NCBI GenBank assembly: GCA_028683385.1
Contig: JAQUIJ010000023.1
Location: forward strand, 1-64,000
Length of the DNA: 64,000 nt
Reading direction: 5' to 3'
DNA from: Prolixibacteraceae bacterium
GTDB lineage: Bacteria; Bacteroidota; Bacteroidia; Bacteroidales; Prolixibacteraceae
Below, piece by piece: positions 50,858 through 59,564 of the stretch (position 1 is the first letter of the stretch; each line of letters opens with the position of its first letter). A program made the position numbers and the translations under genes. The notes under the pieces are model-generated. The model was not told where the DNA came from and did no database searches. It was given only the letters and a program-made list of their open reading frames with translations.

Positions 50858-51406
50858 ATGAAAATACGATTGACAATGTGTCTTTTGGGTCTTATGTTGG
50901 TAGGGGTTGCTCAGGAAAATCCTGATTATTTGTTGTGGAGCTCGACGAAGAAGTTGAACTTAGCCGATTTCGGAATAAAGAAAAATAGTGCAAACTCAGG
51001 TGCAAGTTTCGCTCAGTTTACATTGGATTACAGTGTCAATGGATTCGATTTTCTGACAAAAAACTTCAATAAGAAAGTCAGGAATAGTATGATTATTTCA
51101 GCTTCGTGGATTGATACTACAGCTAATGTTGATGCATCAATTAAATATCAACAGACCTTATTCGATTTGGCAGAAATATATGCCCGTAAATTCAGAAAAG
51201 AATTAAAGGAGAATAGGAAACTAATTGCCAAAGGGACTCAGTTTGTTGAAGGAATTAATTCCAGAGTTTCAACAGAGTTTTCGAAGCGAAGATTGAAATA
51301 TGATGAGGAAACGAAATATGGAATGGATTCGACAAAGCAGCAGATTTGGGAGGAACAGATCTTGAAAGAGTTAGCTGAATTAGCCGACTTTCAATTTGAA
51401 AAGTAA
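50858..51406 (+). CDS. DUF922-like exported protein lacking the metal-binding motif
   Basis: 182 residues from the ATG at 50858 (a GTG one codon before is in frame). The signal peptide ends near GVAQ (about 19). The fold pattern follows DUF922, a family of predicted secreted zinc-dependent proteases: LLWSSTKKLNLADFG, then strands, then a long helix. Family members carry a phrase like LKHEQGHFDIAEIYARK at the helix. Here it reads IKYQQTLFDLAEIYARKFRKEL, so the helix is kept but both histidines and the glutamate are gone. The protein is probably non-catalytic, a binding or decoy relative. It stands alone after a terminator. Confidence 0.6.
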   Translation: MKIRLTMCLLGLMLVGVAQENPDYLLWSSTKKLNLADFGIKKNSANSGASFAQFTLDYSVNGFDFLTKNFNKKVRNSMIISASWIDTTANVDASIKYQQTLFDLAEIYARKFRKELKENRKLIAKGTQFVEGINSRVSTEFSKRRLKYDEETKYGMDSTKQQIWEEQILKELAELADFQFEK

Positions 51407-51492
51407 TATAGATTTTAATATAGCATATTATTGATATTTCGATACGTGGTTTTTTCGATATATCTTAGCTTGAAATTCAAAAACAAAATCCC

Positions 51493-51744
51493 ATGGCACA
51501 GCGAAATTTTAAACCACAGCATTCGGTGGCGGGCAAAAAATACAGCAAAACATCAGTGATAATGAGCAATGTGCTGCTTGCAGCCGGTTCGTTGATGATT
51601 GTTTTTTTGCTCGGTTATTTATTCTTCAACCTCGATAAATCCGATTTGCTGGTAAATTCTCTGATGCCTTTCTTTTTTGCAGGAATAGGCCTTATCCTAC
51701 TTAGCCAGTTGATTTGTCCGTTTCAGTTTAAGTCGCGTCGATAA
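51493..51744 (+). CDS. Small two-helix membrane protein
   Basis: 83 residues. A basic N-terminus (QRNFKPQHSVAGKKYSKTS) is followed by two hydrophobic helices (VLLAAGSLMIVFLLGYLFF and PFFFAGIGLILLSQLI) and a basic tail FKSRR. The gene lies 33 bases before the serine hydrolase gene on the same strand. I recognise no family; basic ends and hydrophobic helices suggest an inner-membrane protein. Real coding is likely because the frame and residue pattern are coherent. Confidence 0.6.
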   Translation: MAQRNFKPQHSVAGKKYSKTSVIMSNVLLAAGSLMIVFLLGYLFFNLDKSDLLVNSLMPFFFAGIGLILLSQLICPFQFKSRR

Positions 51745-51777
51745 TTAAATTCAGTTCAACTCCTATTCGAAATATAA

Positions 51778-53340
51778 ATGAAAAAATTATTACTGATTCT
51801 GGTAGTCCTGATTTTCCAAACTTTCCCGGGATTTTCGCAGCCTCTTTCTACTCCGGAAATCGATCAACTGGTTGAGCGGACGATGAAAACTTTTCACGTA
51901 CCTGGAATGGCTGTTGCTGTGATCAAAGATGGCAAAGTGGTTCACTCTAAAGGTTATGGGGTGAGTTCGATCAATACAGGTAAAAGAGTGGACGAGAATA
52001 CCTTGTTTGGAATTGCATCAAATAGCAAAGCCTTTGCCGCCGCCACTTTGGCTATTTTAGTCGATGAGAAAAAAATCACGTGGAACGATAAAGTCATTCA
52101 ATATATTCCTGAATTCAGGATGTATAATTCGTATGTTACCGAAGATTTTACGATTAAAGATTTGCTTACCCATCGCAGCGGACTGGGGCTCGGCGCTGGC
52201 GACCTGATGATTTGGCCCGATTCGACCGACTTCACCATCAAAGATATCATTTACAACCTTCGGTTTCTGAAACAGACTTCCCCTTTCCGGACGAAATACG
52301 ACTACGACAATCTGCTTTACATGGTTGCCGGAGAAGTGGTAACACGCGTTTCAGGAATGAGTTGGGAGCAATTTGTGGAGGATAAGATCATGAAGCCGTT
52401 GGAAATGAACCGGTCGGCAGCTTCGTTCAATCGACTGAAAGACAAAAGCAATGTCATCGATGGCCATTCGCTGGTCGATAAAAAGCTTCGTGTAACTCCG
52501 CGCGAAAGCATTAAACCGGGACAATGCTCTGCGGCAGGAATCTATTCGAGCATCTCCGACATGAGTAAATGGATGACTTGTCAACTCAATAATGGCAAAT
52601 ACGGTGCAAATCTGGATAAGCAATTGTTCAGCGTTTCCACTCAAAACGAAATGTGGAGTCCGCAAACCATTGTGCCTTTCAAAAAAGACAAATACAACGG
52701 CCATTTTAGCGCTTACGGTTTAGGCTGGAGATTAACGGATGTGAAAGGAACGCAGCAGGTTTCTCATACCGGTGGGTTGGAGGGAATGGTCACTCAGGTC
52801 ACTCTTTTGCCTGAACTGAAACTTGGAATCGTTGTCCTGACCAACCAGGAGTCGGGAGCTGCATTTATAGCGGTAACAAATGCGATTAAAGACAGTTATT
52901 TGGGCATTGTTCCTGAAGATTGGGTGCTTCGCTTCGATACATTGAACGCTAAATCGGAAAAGGAAGATGAGGAACTTTCGGCGAAAATTCAGGCAGAAAT
53001 TGATAAAGCACTTTTGGAGGCCGGGAAACAACCCGATGCCAATTTATTTGTTGGGGAATACACCGACAATTGGCTTGGCAAAGTGACGATCTCGGAGCGG
53101 AATGGAAAACTTTGGTTTCAATCATCGCGCTCACCCCAATTGCGCGGGGCGATGAGTTTTTACAAGGGAAATACATTTGCAGTGAAATGGGTTAACCGAA
53201 TTATGAAAGCGGATGCCTTTGTGCTGTTTAACCTCGATCAGGAAGGAAAACCAGCAGGATTTCGCATGAAAGCAATTTCGCCACTTACCGATTTTAGTTA
53301 CGATTTTCAGGATTTGGATTTCCATAGGTTAGCCAATTGA
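51778..53340 (+). CDS. Serine hydrolase of the beta-lactamase/penicillin-binding-like family
   Basis: 520 residues, signal peptide ending near GFSQ (about 21). Class C beta-lactamase-like fold about 25-375: nucleophile Ser81 in SNSK (SxxK), Tyr176-Asp-Asn178 (YxN), and His330-Thr-Gly-Gly in place of KTG. A DUF3471-like or lipocalin-like C-terminal domain follows (about 410-515; LFVGEYTDNWLGKVTI). Members are usually esterases, peptidases or D-aminopeptidases rather than antibiotic-resistance enzymes. Exported to the periplasm. The following gene overlaps nothing and starts 13 bases later. Confidence 0.88.
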   Translation: MKKLLLILVVLIFQTFPGFSQPLSTPEIDQLVERTMKTFHVPGMAVAVIKDGKVVHSKGYGVSSINTGKRVDENTLFGIASNSKAFAAATLAILVDEKKITWNDKVIQYIPEFRMYNSYVTEDFTIKDLLTHRSGLGLGAGDLMIWPDSTDFTIKDIIYNLRFLKQTSPFRTKYDYDNLLYMVAGEVVTRVSGMSWEQFVEDKIMKPLEMNRSAASFNRLKDKSNVIDGHSLVDKKLRVTPRESIKPGQCSAAGIYSSISDMSKWMTCQLNNGKYGANLDKQLFSVSTQNEMWSPQTIVPFKKDKYNGHFSAYGLGWRLTDVKGTQQVSHTGGLEGMVTQVTLLPELKLGIVVLTNQESGAAFIAVTNAIKDSYLGIVPEDWVLRFDTLNAKSEKEDEELSAKIQAEIDKALLEAGKQPDANLFVGEYTDNWLGKVTISERNGKLWFQSSRSPQLRGAMSFYKGNTFAVKWVNRIMKADAFVLFNLDQEGKPAGFRMKAISPLTDFSYDFQDLDFHRLAN

Positions 53341-53353
53341 TTTTGGATTGATA

Positions 53354-53914
53354 ATGAAAACGCTACTCTTTTTCGAGACGCCTGCCGATTTCAGGAAATG
53401 GCTGGAAGAAAACCATCGGACAGAAACCGAGTTATTGGTTGGTTATTACAAGGTTGCCACAAAGAAACCAACCATGAATTGGTCGGAATCGGTTGACGAA
53501 GCACTCTGTTTTGGTTGGATTGACGGTGTACGCAGGTCGATTGACAACGACAGCTACTGCATCCGGTTTACTCCGCGTAATCCGAAAAGTAACTGGAGCG
53601 CGGTAAACATCAAAAAAGTGGAAGAGATGATTCGGTTGGACAAAATGACTCCGGCAGGCTTGGCGGCTTTTGAAAAACGAAAGGAAGATCGGTCGGTTAT
53701 TTACAGCTATGAGAATCCGCCTGAGAAATTAAATTCCGAAATGGAAGCTCATTTCAGGAACAATAAAGCAGCCTGGGATTTTTTCGAAAAACAACCGCCT
53801 TCGTATCGAAAACCCAGATTGTTATGGGTGATGAGCGCCAAACAAGCAGCAACGCAATTTACGCGACTCGACAAGCTGATTGCTGCCTGTGCCGAAGGGA
53901 AACGGTTGTTTTAA
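53354..53914 (+). CDS. YdeI/OmpD-associated family protein
   Basis: 186 residues from the ATG at 53354; an in-frame TTG lies two codons earlier. Family phrases: FRKWLEENHRTETELLVGYYK, VDEALCFGWIDGVRRSIDND, RFTPRNPKSNWSAVNIKKVEEM and GLAAFEKRKEDR, and an arm near LNSEMEAHFRNNKAAWDFFE. Members are linked to bacteriocin or antimicrobial-peptide protection in some genomes, but the role here is not shown. Cytoplasmic, no signal. It ends 16 bases before the sulfatase-maturase gene. Confidence 0.85.
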   Translation: MKTLLFFETPADFRKWLEENHRTETELLVGYYKVATKKPTMNWSESVDEALCFGWIDGVRRSIDNDSYCIRFTPRNPKSNWSAVNIKKVEEMIRLDKMTPAGLAAFEKRKEDRSVIYSYENPPEKLNSEMEAHFRNNKAAWDFFEKQPPSYRKPRLLWVMSAKQAATQFTRLDKLIAACAEGKRLF

Positions 53915-53930
53915 ATCAAAGGAATCAGAG

Positions 53931-55061
53931 ATGGACGATTTTCAGGTATTTGTGAAACCGGTTGGAGCTAGTTGTAATCTGGCTTGCAGCTATTGCTATT
54001 ACCTTGAAAAATCGGAATTATTCAAAGAATCTGGAATAAACAGAATGTCCGAAGATGTACTTGAATTGTATATCAGGCAGCATATTCAGGCATCGTCAGA
54101 ACAGACCATTTTCTTTTCGTGGCACGGCGGAGAACCTACTTTGTCAGGATTGGATTATTTTCGCCGAATTGTTGAACTTCAAAAAAAACACCTCCCTGAA
54201 AATAGATCTATTCTGAATGGCATACAAACCAATGGAACTTTATTGAATGACGCATGGTGTCGGTTTCTGAAAACAGAGAATTTCATTGTCGGGATTAGCC
54301 TCGATGGTTCAGAACGTTTTCACTCTGTTAATAGATTCAGGAAAGATGGAAAATCAAGCTTCAATGAGGCTTTGCGAGGTTTTCAATTACTGAGATTTTA
54401 CGAAATTCCATGTGAAATACTTTGTGTAGTAAATGCTCAAAATGTTGCATATCCGTTGGAAGTTTACCGATTTTTCAAAAGTCTGAAAGCGGATTTTGTA
54501 ACTTTTATTCCATTGGTTGACCAACTTTCACCTGGAAGCAATCAAGTATCGGAACGTTCAGTTCCGGCTAAAGCTTTTGGCGAATTCTTGTGTGTTATTT
54601 TCGAAGAGTGGAAAACTGAAGATATTGTAACCGTCAAAATCCAAATTTTTGAGGAAGCGCTGCGCACAGCTTTTGGCCTCGATCATTCGCTTTGTATTTT
54701 TAAAGCGGTTTGTGGTCGTGTTCCGGTGGTTGAGTATAATGGCGACTTTTATTCATGCGATCATTTTGTAGATTCAGCATACTTGATCGGAAATATTCTC
54801 GAAAAATCACTGGCTGAAATACTCAAAGATCCTCAACAAAAAGCTTTTGGGCAGGCTAAACTAGATACTCTTCCGGAGTATTGCCTGAAATGTGAAGTCC
54901 TTTTGATGTGCAACGGAGCGTGCCCCAAAGACCGGTTTATCGAAACTCCAGATGGCGATCCCGGCCTAAATTATTTATGTGAAGGTTACAAGCTGTTTTT
55001 CAATCACTCCAAGCCGTTTGTTGATGAAGTGTACGAGGCTTGGAAGATGCAGGAAAAGTAA
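53931..55061 (+). CDS. Anaerobic sulfatase-maturating enzyme (radical SAM)
   Basis: 376 residues from the ATG at 53931; the upstream open frame overlaps the previous gene. Radical SAM cysteines Cys15, Cys19, Cys22 are in ASCNLACSYCYY. FFSWHGGEPTLSG and NGIQTNGTLLNDAWCRF follow, the anSME phrases. The C-terminal SPASM part holds CGRVPVVEYNGDFYSCDHFV, YCLKCEVLLMCNGACPKDR and a final LCEGY, which bind two further Fe-S clusters. It converts a Cys or Ser of type I sulfatases to formylglycine. No sulfatase gene lies in this window, so its client is elsewhere. Confidence 0.93.
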   Translation: MDDFQVFVKPVGASCNLACSYCYYLEKSELFKESGINRMSEDVLELYIRQHIQASSEQTIFFSWHGGEPTLSGLDYFRRIVELQKKHLPENRSILNGIQTNGTLLNDAWCRFLKTENFIVGISLDGSERFHSVNRFRKDGKSSFNEALRGFQLLRFYEIPCEILCVVNAQNVAYPLEVYRFFKSLKADFVTFIPLVDQLSPGSNQVSERSVPAKAFGEFLCVIFEEWKTEDIVTVKIQIFEEALRTAFGLDHSLCIFKAVCGRVPVVEYNGDFYSCDHFVDSAYLIGNILEKSLAEILKDPQQKAFGQAKLDTLPEYCLKCEVLLMCNGACPKDRFIETPDGDPGLNYLCEGYKLFFNHSKPFVDEVYEAWKMQEK

Positions 55062-55127
55062 TTCGGAATCAGGTTATTTAGATTTGCTGAAAAGATTGTA
55101 CTTTTAAAGACCTGTAAATATCACTCA

Positions 55128-56171
55128 ATGGCGAATCCGATCACCAGAAAATACATCGTTTTAAGTTTGTGGCTTTCGCTGGCCATAAGTATTCTGGTGC
55201 ATTTCAGTAGTTTATTCGATGAGTTTGTTTCCAGCACATTTACACAGCAAATGGCTGTTCGTTTTTTTATAAACGCTTTGTTAGAGCTTTCCATTACTTT
55301 CACAATAAGCTTTATTCTTTTTTGGATTAACTTTTACATTTTAAAACCACTGCAATCCAATAAGAAAATCAACTGGATTAACTTTATTTTGGCATTTGCG
55401 GTTTCATTTGGCGCTGTTCTTCTTTTGAGTCATTATCTGTTTGCCCTGAAAAAAAGTTTTCTCCCCAAAGTGGATATACCCAGAAGTGGAAATCTTTTCA
55501 TCACTAAAGATTTTTTTCTTGCGTTGGTCGTCATCATTTGTATTTACGTGATCCGGCTCATTTTTCAAAACCAGAAAGATAAACTCGAAATACAAAGTCT
55601 GAAAATAGAAAACCTTCAAAGACAATTTGATGCGTTGAAAAATCAGGTGAGCCCTCATTTTTTGTTTAATTCGCTGAGTTCACTAAAAACCCTAATCAAT
55701 GAATCTCCCGCAGTTGCTCAGGAATATTTGAATCATCTTTCGTCGGTATTACGCTATACGCTTCAGGCCAACGAAAACAGACTCGTAAGTTTGAGCGATG
55801 AACTGCAATTTGTAGAATCGTACTTTTTCCTGATCAAATTGCGTTTTACAAAAAACATCAATTTGGTGCAATCCATCAGCAATGAGCTGCTTGCGTATAA
55901 AGTTCCACCGCTGGCTTTGCAAATTTTGTTGGAGAACGCTATCCGACACAACGAAATAAGTAAACGGAACTCATTGGAAATCTCAATAACCACCACTTCA
56001 TCGCAAACATTAATTGTGAGCAATACGATTAATAAAAAGATGACTGCGGAACCTGGCGCTGGCGTAGGTTTGGCCAATTTGTCGAACCAATATCGGATTT
56101 TGGGTGATCGGGATATTGCCATTAGAAAAGAAGATCAAAAGTTTATTGTTGAAATACCATTGCTGGCATGA
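55128..56171 (+). CDS. LytS-family sensor histidine kinase
   Basis: 347 residues. Four transmembrane helices (about 10-30, 45-68, 82-105, 125-145) lead to a cytoplasmic His-kinase domain. The phospho-acceptor His lies in LKNQVSPHFLFNSLSSLKTL and the N-box is LLENAIRHNE. The ATP lid has a short AGVGLANLSNQYRIL phrase. Its stop overlaps the regulator start (ATGA). TAGATTTG at 55079-55086 is a possible -7 box. The signal it senses is unknown. An outer-membrane receptor gene follows the regulator. Confidence 0.93.
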   Translation: MANPITRKYIVLSLWLSLAISILVHFSSLFDEFVSSTFTQQMAVRFFINALLELSITFTISFILFWINFYILKPLQSNKKINWINFILAFAVSFGAVLLLSHYLFALKKSFLPKVDIPRSGNLFITKDFFLALVVIICIYVIRLIFQNQKDKLEIQSLKIENLQRQFDALKNQVSPHFLFNSLSSLKTLINESPAVAQEYLNHLSSVLRYTLQANENRLVSLSDELQFVESYFFLIKLRFTKNINLVQSISNELLAYKVPPLALQILLENAIRHNEISKRNSLEISITTTSSQTLIVSNTINKKMTAEPGAGVGLANLSNQYRILGDRDIAIRKEDQKFIVEIPLLA

Positions 56172-56923
56172 TGAATGCGCTGATCATAGAAGATGAAGAA
56201 ATGGCCGCCAGGAATTTAACAAATATCCTGAAGGAGATCGGGAATATAAATACGATTGCCATTTTGGAAAGTATTGCCGACACTGTTGAATGGTTTGATG
56301 TGAATGATTTGCCCGATTTGGTCTTTATGGACATTCATTTAGCAGATGGTTCAGCTTTCGAAATTTTCAAAATGATTCGGATCGATTGCCCGATTATTTT
56401 TACCACTGCATACGATGAATATGCCTTGCAGGCTTTCAAAGTAAACAGCATCGCCTATCTGCTTAAACCTATCACACTTGCAGATGTGAAAAAGGCTCTT
56501 GACAAACAGAAAATTGTATCCGGGAATCATACTAAATCAGCCGATTTGAGTAGGTTATTGGCTATGATCAAACCCGCGGTGGAATATAAAACTCATTTTT
56601 TGGTCAGTCAAAAAGGCGATAAACTCGTTCCCTTGAAAACCAGTGAAATTGCCTATATCTCGATTGAAACCAGCATTGTAAAGGCAATCGATTACAAAGG
56701 GAAAGCCTTTGTAATGGAAAATACACTCGATGAATTGACTGCCATGCTTGATCCAAAGGCGTTTTTTAGGGCAAATCGCCAGTTCATTATTGCCCGAAAT
56801 GCGATTAAGGACATCGATCTATGGTTCAATGGCCGACTGTCAGTCAACCTGATTGTATCAACTCCCGAAAAAGTGCTAATAAGCAAAGTCCGGATTCCGG
56901 TATTCAAAGATTGGTTCGCTTAG
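56168..56923 (+). CDS. LytTR-type response regulator
   Basis: 251 residues. The receiver domain (1-120) has acidic ALIIEDEEMAARN, phospho-acceptor Asp55 in LVFMDIHLADG, and Lys in AYLLKPITLADV. The LytTR DNA-binding domain (about 140-245) has HFLVSQKGDKLVPLKTSEIAY and FFRANRQFIIARNAIKDI. It is coupled to the LytS gene by a 4-base overlap. Targets may include the neighbouring receptor gene at 57059, which starts 136 bases downstream, but no LytTR site was identified. Confidence 0.93.
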   Translation: MMNALIIEDEEMAARNLTNILKEIGNINTIAILESIADTVEWFDVNDLPDLVFMDIHLADGSAFEIFKMIRIDCPIIFTTAYDEYALQAFKVNSIAYLLKPITLADVKKALDKQKIVSGNHTKSADLSRLLAMIKPAVEYKTHFLVSQKGDKLVPLKTSEIAYISIETSIVKAIDYKGKAFVMENTLDELTAMLDPKAFFRANRQFIIARNAIKDIDLWFNGRLSVNLIVSTPEKVLISKVRIPVFKDWFA

Positions 56924-57058
56924 ATTATTAATTCATCGGATAATTTCACCTTCCGCTCCGGAAAGTTCATCCTTCATTTTTTCAGCCTCACTCTGTTTCT
57001 TTCCCAATCGGTGGCATTGTGGCTCTATTTTAGCTTCAGATTTTAAAACTAAAAAGTC

Positions 57059-59473
57059 ATGAAAACACTGAAGCTTATTATCCTGGGAATTATTCTTGTT
57101 AATCAATGTCAAACGATATATTCCCAACAAAATTTTGTTGCTGAACCCAAAGGCATATTGAAAGGTGTATTGGTTGATGCCGACGATGCAAGCCCGCTGG
57201 AGTTCGCCAATGTGGTGCTTTACGCTCCAAATGGTTCGACTATGGTAACCTGGTCGATTTCAAAAAGTGATGGTGCATTTGAATTATCGAAGATTGCTGT
57301 GGGCGAATACAATCTGGCCATTTCGTTTATGGGTTATGAGGAACTGAAACTGCAAAATATTGTTTTTGACAAACAGGGACTTACTGTTGATTTGGGGAAA
57401 GTAAATTTGAACAAAACCACAACAGCCATTGACGAAGTTTCGGTTGTTGGAATACAAAAGACTTATCAAACCAAAATTGACAAAAAGGTAATTAATGTTT
57501 CAAAAGACATCAACTCAACCGGTGGAACGGCAATTGATCTGATCAAAAATGTTCCCGGACTTGCTGTTGATGCTGATGGGGTTGTCAATTTACGTGGTAA
57601 TTCCGGCGTCAGCATCCTTATTGACGGCCGGCCAACTTCGATAGATGCGACTAAACTTGACCAGATTCCGGCCGGCGATATTGAAAGCCTTGAAATCATT
57701 ACCAATCCATCGGCAAAATATAATCCGGAAGGCAAAAGTGGAATTATCAACATCAAGCTGAAACAGTCGAAAACAGTGGGCTTAAGTGGAAATGCCATAG
57801 TTACCGCCGGAACTGGCGATAAATACAACGAGTCAGTAAATTTGAATTACAATCTGGGCAAAGTCAATCTTTTTGCTTCGTACAATGGTATGAAAAGGAT
57901 GGCCGAAGCGTCGCGCTATTTGCTGAGAGAATCTTACAATTCTGAAGAAGTTCATTTTTTACAGCAGGATGCGAAGACGAATATCGACATTACTAAAAGC
58001 ACTTTCACACTGGGTTCAAACTTCAATTTCAATTCGCAAAATAAGCTGACGCTAAGTTATACCTACAATCCTTCCAAAACGATTGATGCAGACAACACGC
58101 TTTCGCAATATTTCGACCGATCGATGAATAAAACAGGAAGTGTTTTTGTGATCAATTCGGAGAACGGAAAAGAAACAGCGAACGATTACCTGGTTGCTTA
58201 CCGTAAATTATTCGACAAAAAAGGAGAAGAACTGACGGTTGATTATACTTTATCCAGTTCATCGGGTTCCGCTATCCAACCACAAACTTACCAGTATGCA
58301 ACTACAACAGAAACCTCCGAAATAAACACCAATTCTGATATTTTCAATTCTAATCTTCAATTGAATTGGGTATTGCCATTCGGTAATGGTTCGAAACTGG
58401 AAACCGGTGTTCATAGCATTGTCAGAGGAAACGACAGTGAATATTATTTTTTCAATTCTTCCGGCGGATCAAAAGTTGAAGATCTGTCCCAGCGGAACTT
58501 GTTTACCTACAATGAACAAATTCATGCGGGATATGGTCTTTGGTCAGGCAATTTTGGCGGAACCTCAGTTCAGGCAGGTCTCCGGATTGAAAAAACCTTC
58601 ATCGATGGGAAGCAAGGCGCTAGCAACGATAAAATCAGCCAGAACTATTTCAATTTTTATCCTTCACTTAGTTTTAGTCATCCAATTAACGAGAATAATC
58701 AGCTTCAGCTTAGTTATAGCCGCACAATTAAAAGGCCTTCAGCCCGAATGATTAACCCGTTTGTCGACCGGTCGAATCTTGAAGTTTTCAGAAGTGGAAA
58801 TCCGGATTTAAAACCCGAATATGTTAATTCAATTGAATTAGGATTTAATGGCAATTATGATAAAACTATTTTAGGATTTACCGCTTTCTATAAGCATATT
58901 GCCAACCCGATTAATTCGGTTACGCTACTCGACGATGCCGGGATATCGCATATGGCGCCACAAAATATGTTGTCGAGCCTGAATTATGGTCTTGAATTTA
59001 CATTTGAGCAAGCCATTAATAAATGGTGGAAAATAAATGGAAATACAAGCTTCTTTAAGAACGAAATTACAGGAAATGTTGATGGAACTTCTGCCAGTAA
59101 TTATTCTTATCTGGGGCGTATCAATTCGAGCTGGACGCCCTCAAAGAGTCTTTCTTTTCAGCTTATTGCGAATTATTTGGGGCCGGTAGTGGGCGTATAT
59201 TCGAGAATGGAACCACAATATTCAATTGATTGTGCTGTAAAAAAAGATCTTCTGAAAAATAAATTATCGCTGACACTTCGTGCTTCGGATGTATTCAACT
59301 CACTTAAAAACAGCTATACTTCATGGGGTTCGAATTTCACTGCTGACAATTGGCGCAAAACCGAAACCCGTGTGCTTTACTTCAGCATTTCTTATTCTTT
59401 TGGGTCAAATGGTAATTCTAAGAGTTCCAAATCAATCATCCAAAATGAAAGTAAACCAAGTACTGAAATGTAA
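57059..59473 (+). CDS. Outer-membrane TonB-dependent receptor-like protein with beta-barrel 3 type domain
   Basis: 804 residues. Signal peptide ending near IYSQ (about 23). A carboxypeptidase-regulatory-like domain (about 33-110; GVLVDADDASPLEFANVVLY), a plug (about 120-230; GTAIDLIKNVPGLAVDADG, VNLRGNSGVSILIDGRP) and a large barrel (about 240-790) follow. Members of this type are common in Bacteroidota and are not paired with SusD; many are of unknown cargo. There is no STN domain. Neighbour to the LytS/LytR pair, so regulation by it is possible. Confidence 0.92.
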   Translation: MKTLKLIILGIILVNQCQTIYSQQNFVAEPKGILKGVLVDADDASPLEFANVVLYAPNGSTMVTWSISKSDGAFELSKIAVGEYNLAISFMGYEELKLQNIVFDKQGLTVDLGKVNLNKTTTAIDEVSVVGIQKTYQTKIDKKVINVSKDINSTGGTAIDLIKNVPGLAVDADGVVNLRGNSGVSILIDGRPTSIDATKLDQIPAGDIESLEIITNPSAKYNPEGKSGIINIKLKQSKTVGLSGNAIVTAGTGDKYNESVNLNYNLGKVNLFASYNGMKRMAEASRYLLRESYNSEEVHFLQQDAKTNIDITKSTFTLGSNFNFNSQNKLTLSYTYNPSKTIDADNTLSQYFDRSMNKTGSVFVINSENGKETANDYLVAYRKLFDKKGEELTVDYTLSSSSGSAIQPQTYQYATTTETSEINTNSDIFNSNLQLNWVLPFGNGSKLETGVHSIVRGNDSEYYFFNSSGGSKVEDLSQRNLFTYNEQIHAGYGLWSGNFGGTSVQAGLRIEKTFIDGKQGASNDKISQNYFNFYPSLSFSHPINENNQLQLSYSRTIKRPSARMINPFVDRSNLEVFRSGNPDLKPEYVNSIELGFNGNYDKTILGFTAFYKHIANPINSVTLLDDAGISHMAPQNMLSSLNYGLEFTFEQAINKWWKINGNTSFFKNEITGNVDGTSASNYSYLGRINSSWTPSKSLSFQLIANYLGPVVGVYSRMEPQYSIDCAVKKDLLKNKLSLTLRASDVFNSLKNSYTSWGSNFTADNWRKTETRVLYFSISYSFGSNGNSKSSKSIIQNESKPSTEM

Positions 59474-59500
59474 GTAAACTTCAGATACTTTTATAAAAAG

Positions 59501-59541
59501 ATCAATCCCGAATTGCTGTATTCAGGCCTTTCGGGATTGAT
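59501..59541. terminator. Bidirectional terminator
   Basis: ATCAATCCCGAA / TTCGGGATTGAT, 12-base perfect stem with a 17-base loop, T-rich afterwards. It sits between the receptor gene (+) and the dienelactone hydrolase gene (-). Confidence 0.85.
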
Positions 59542-59564
59542 TTATTTAGCTGATCGAATGATTG

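Noticed and set aside
51778-53340. Beta-lactamase antibiotic-resistance gene
   Set aside because: The third motif is HTG rather than KTG, and an extra C-terminal domain is present, pointing to the wider serine hydrolase family.
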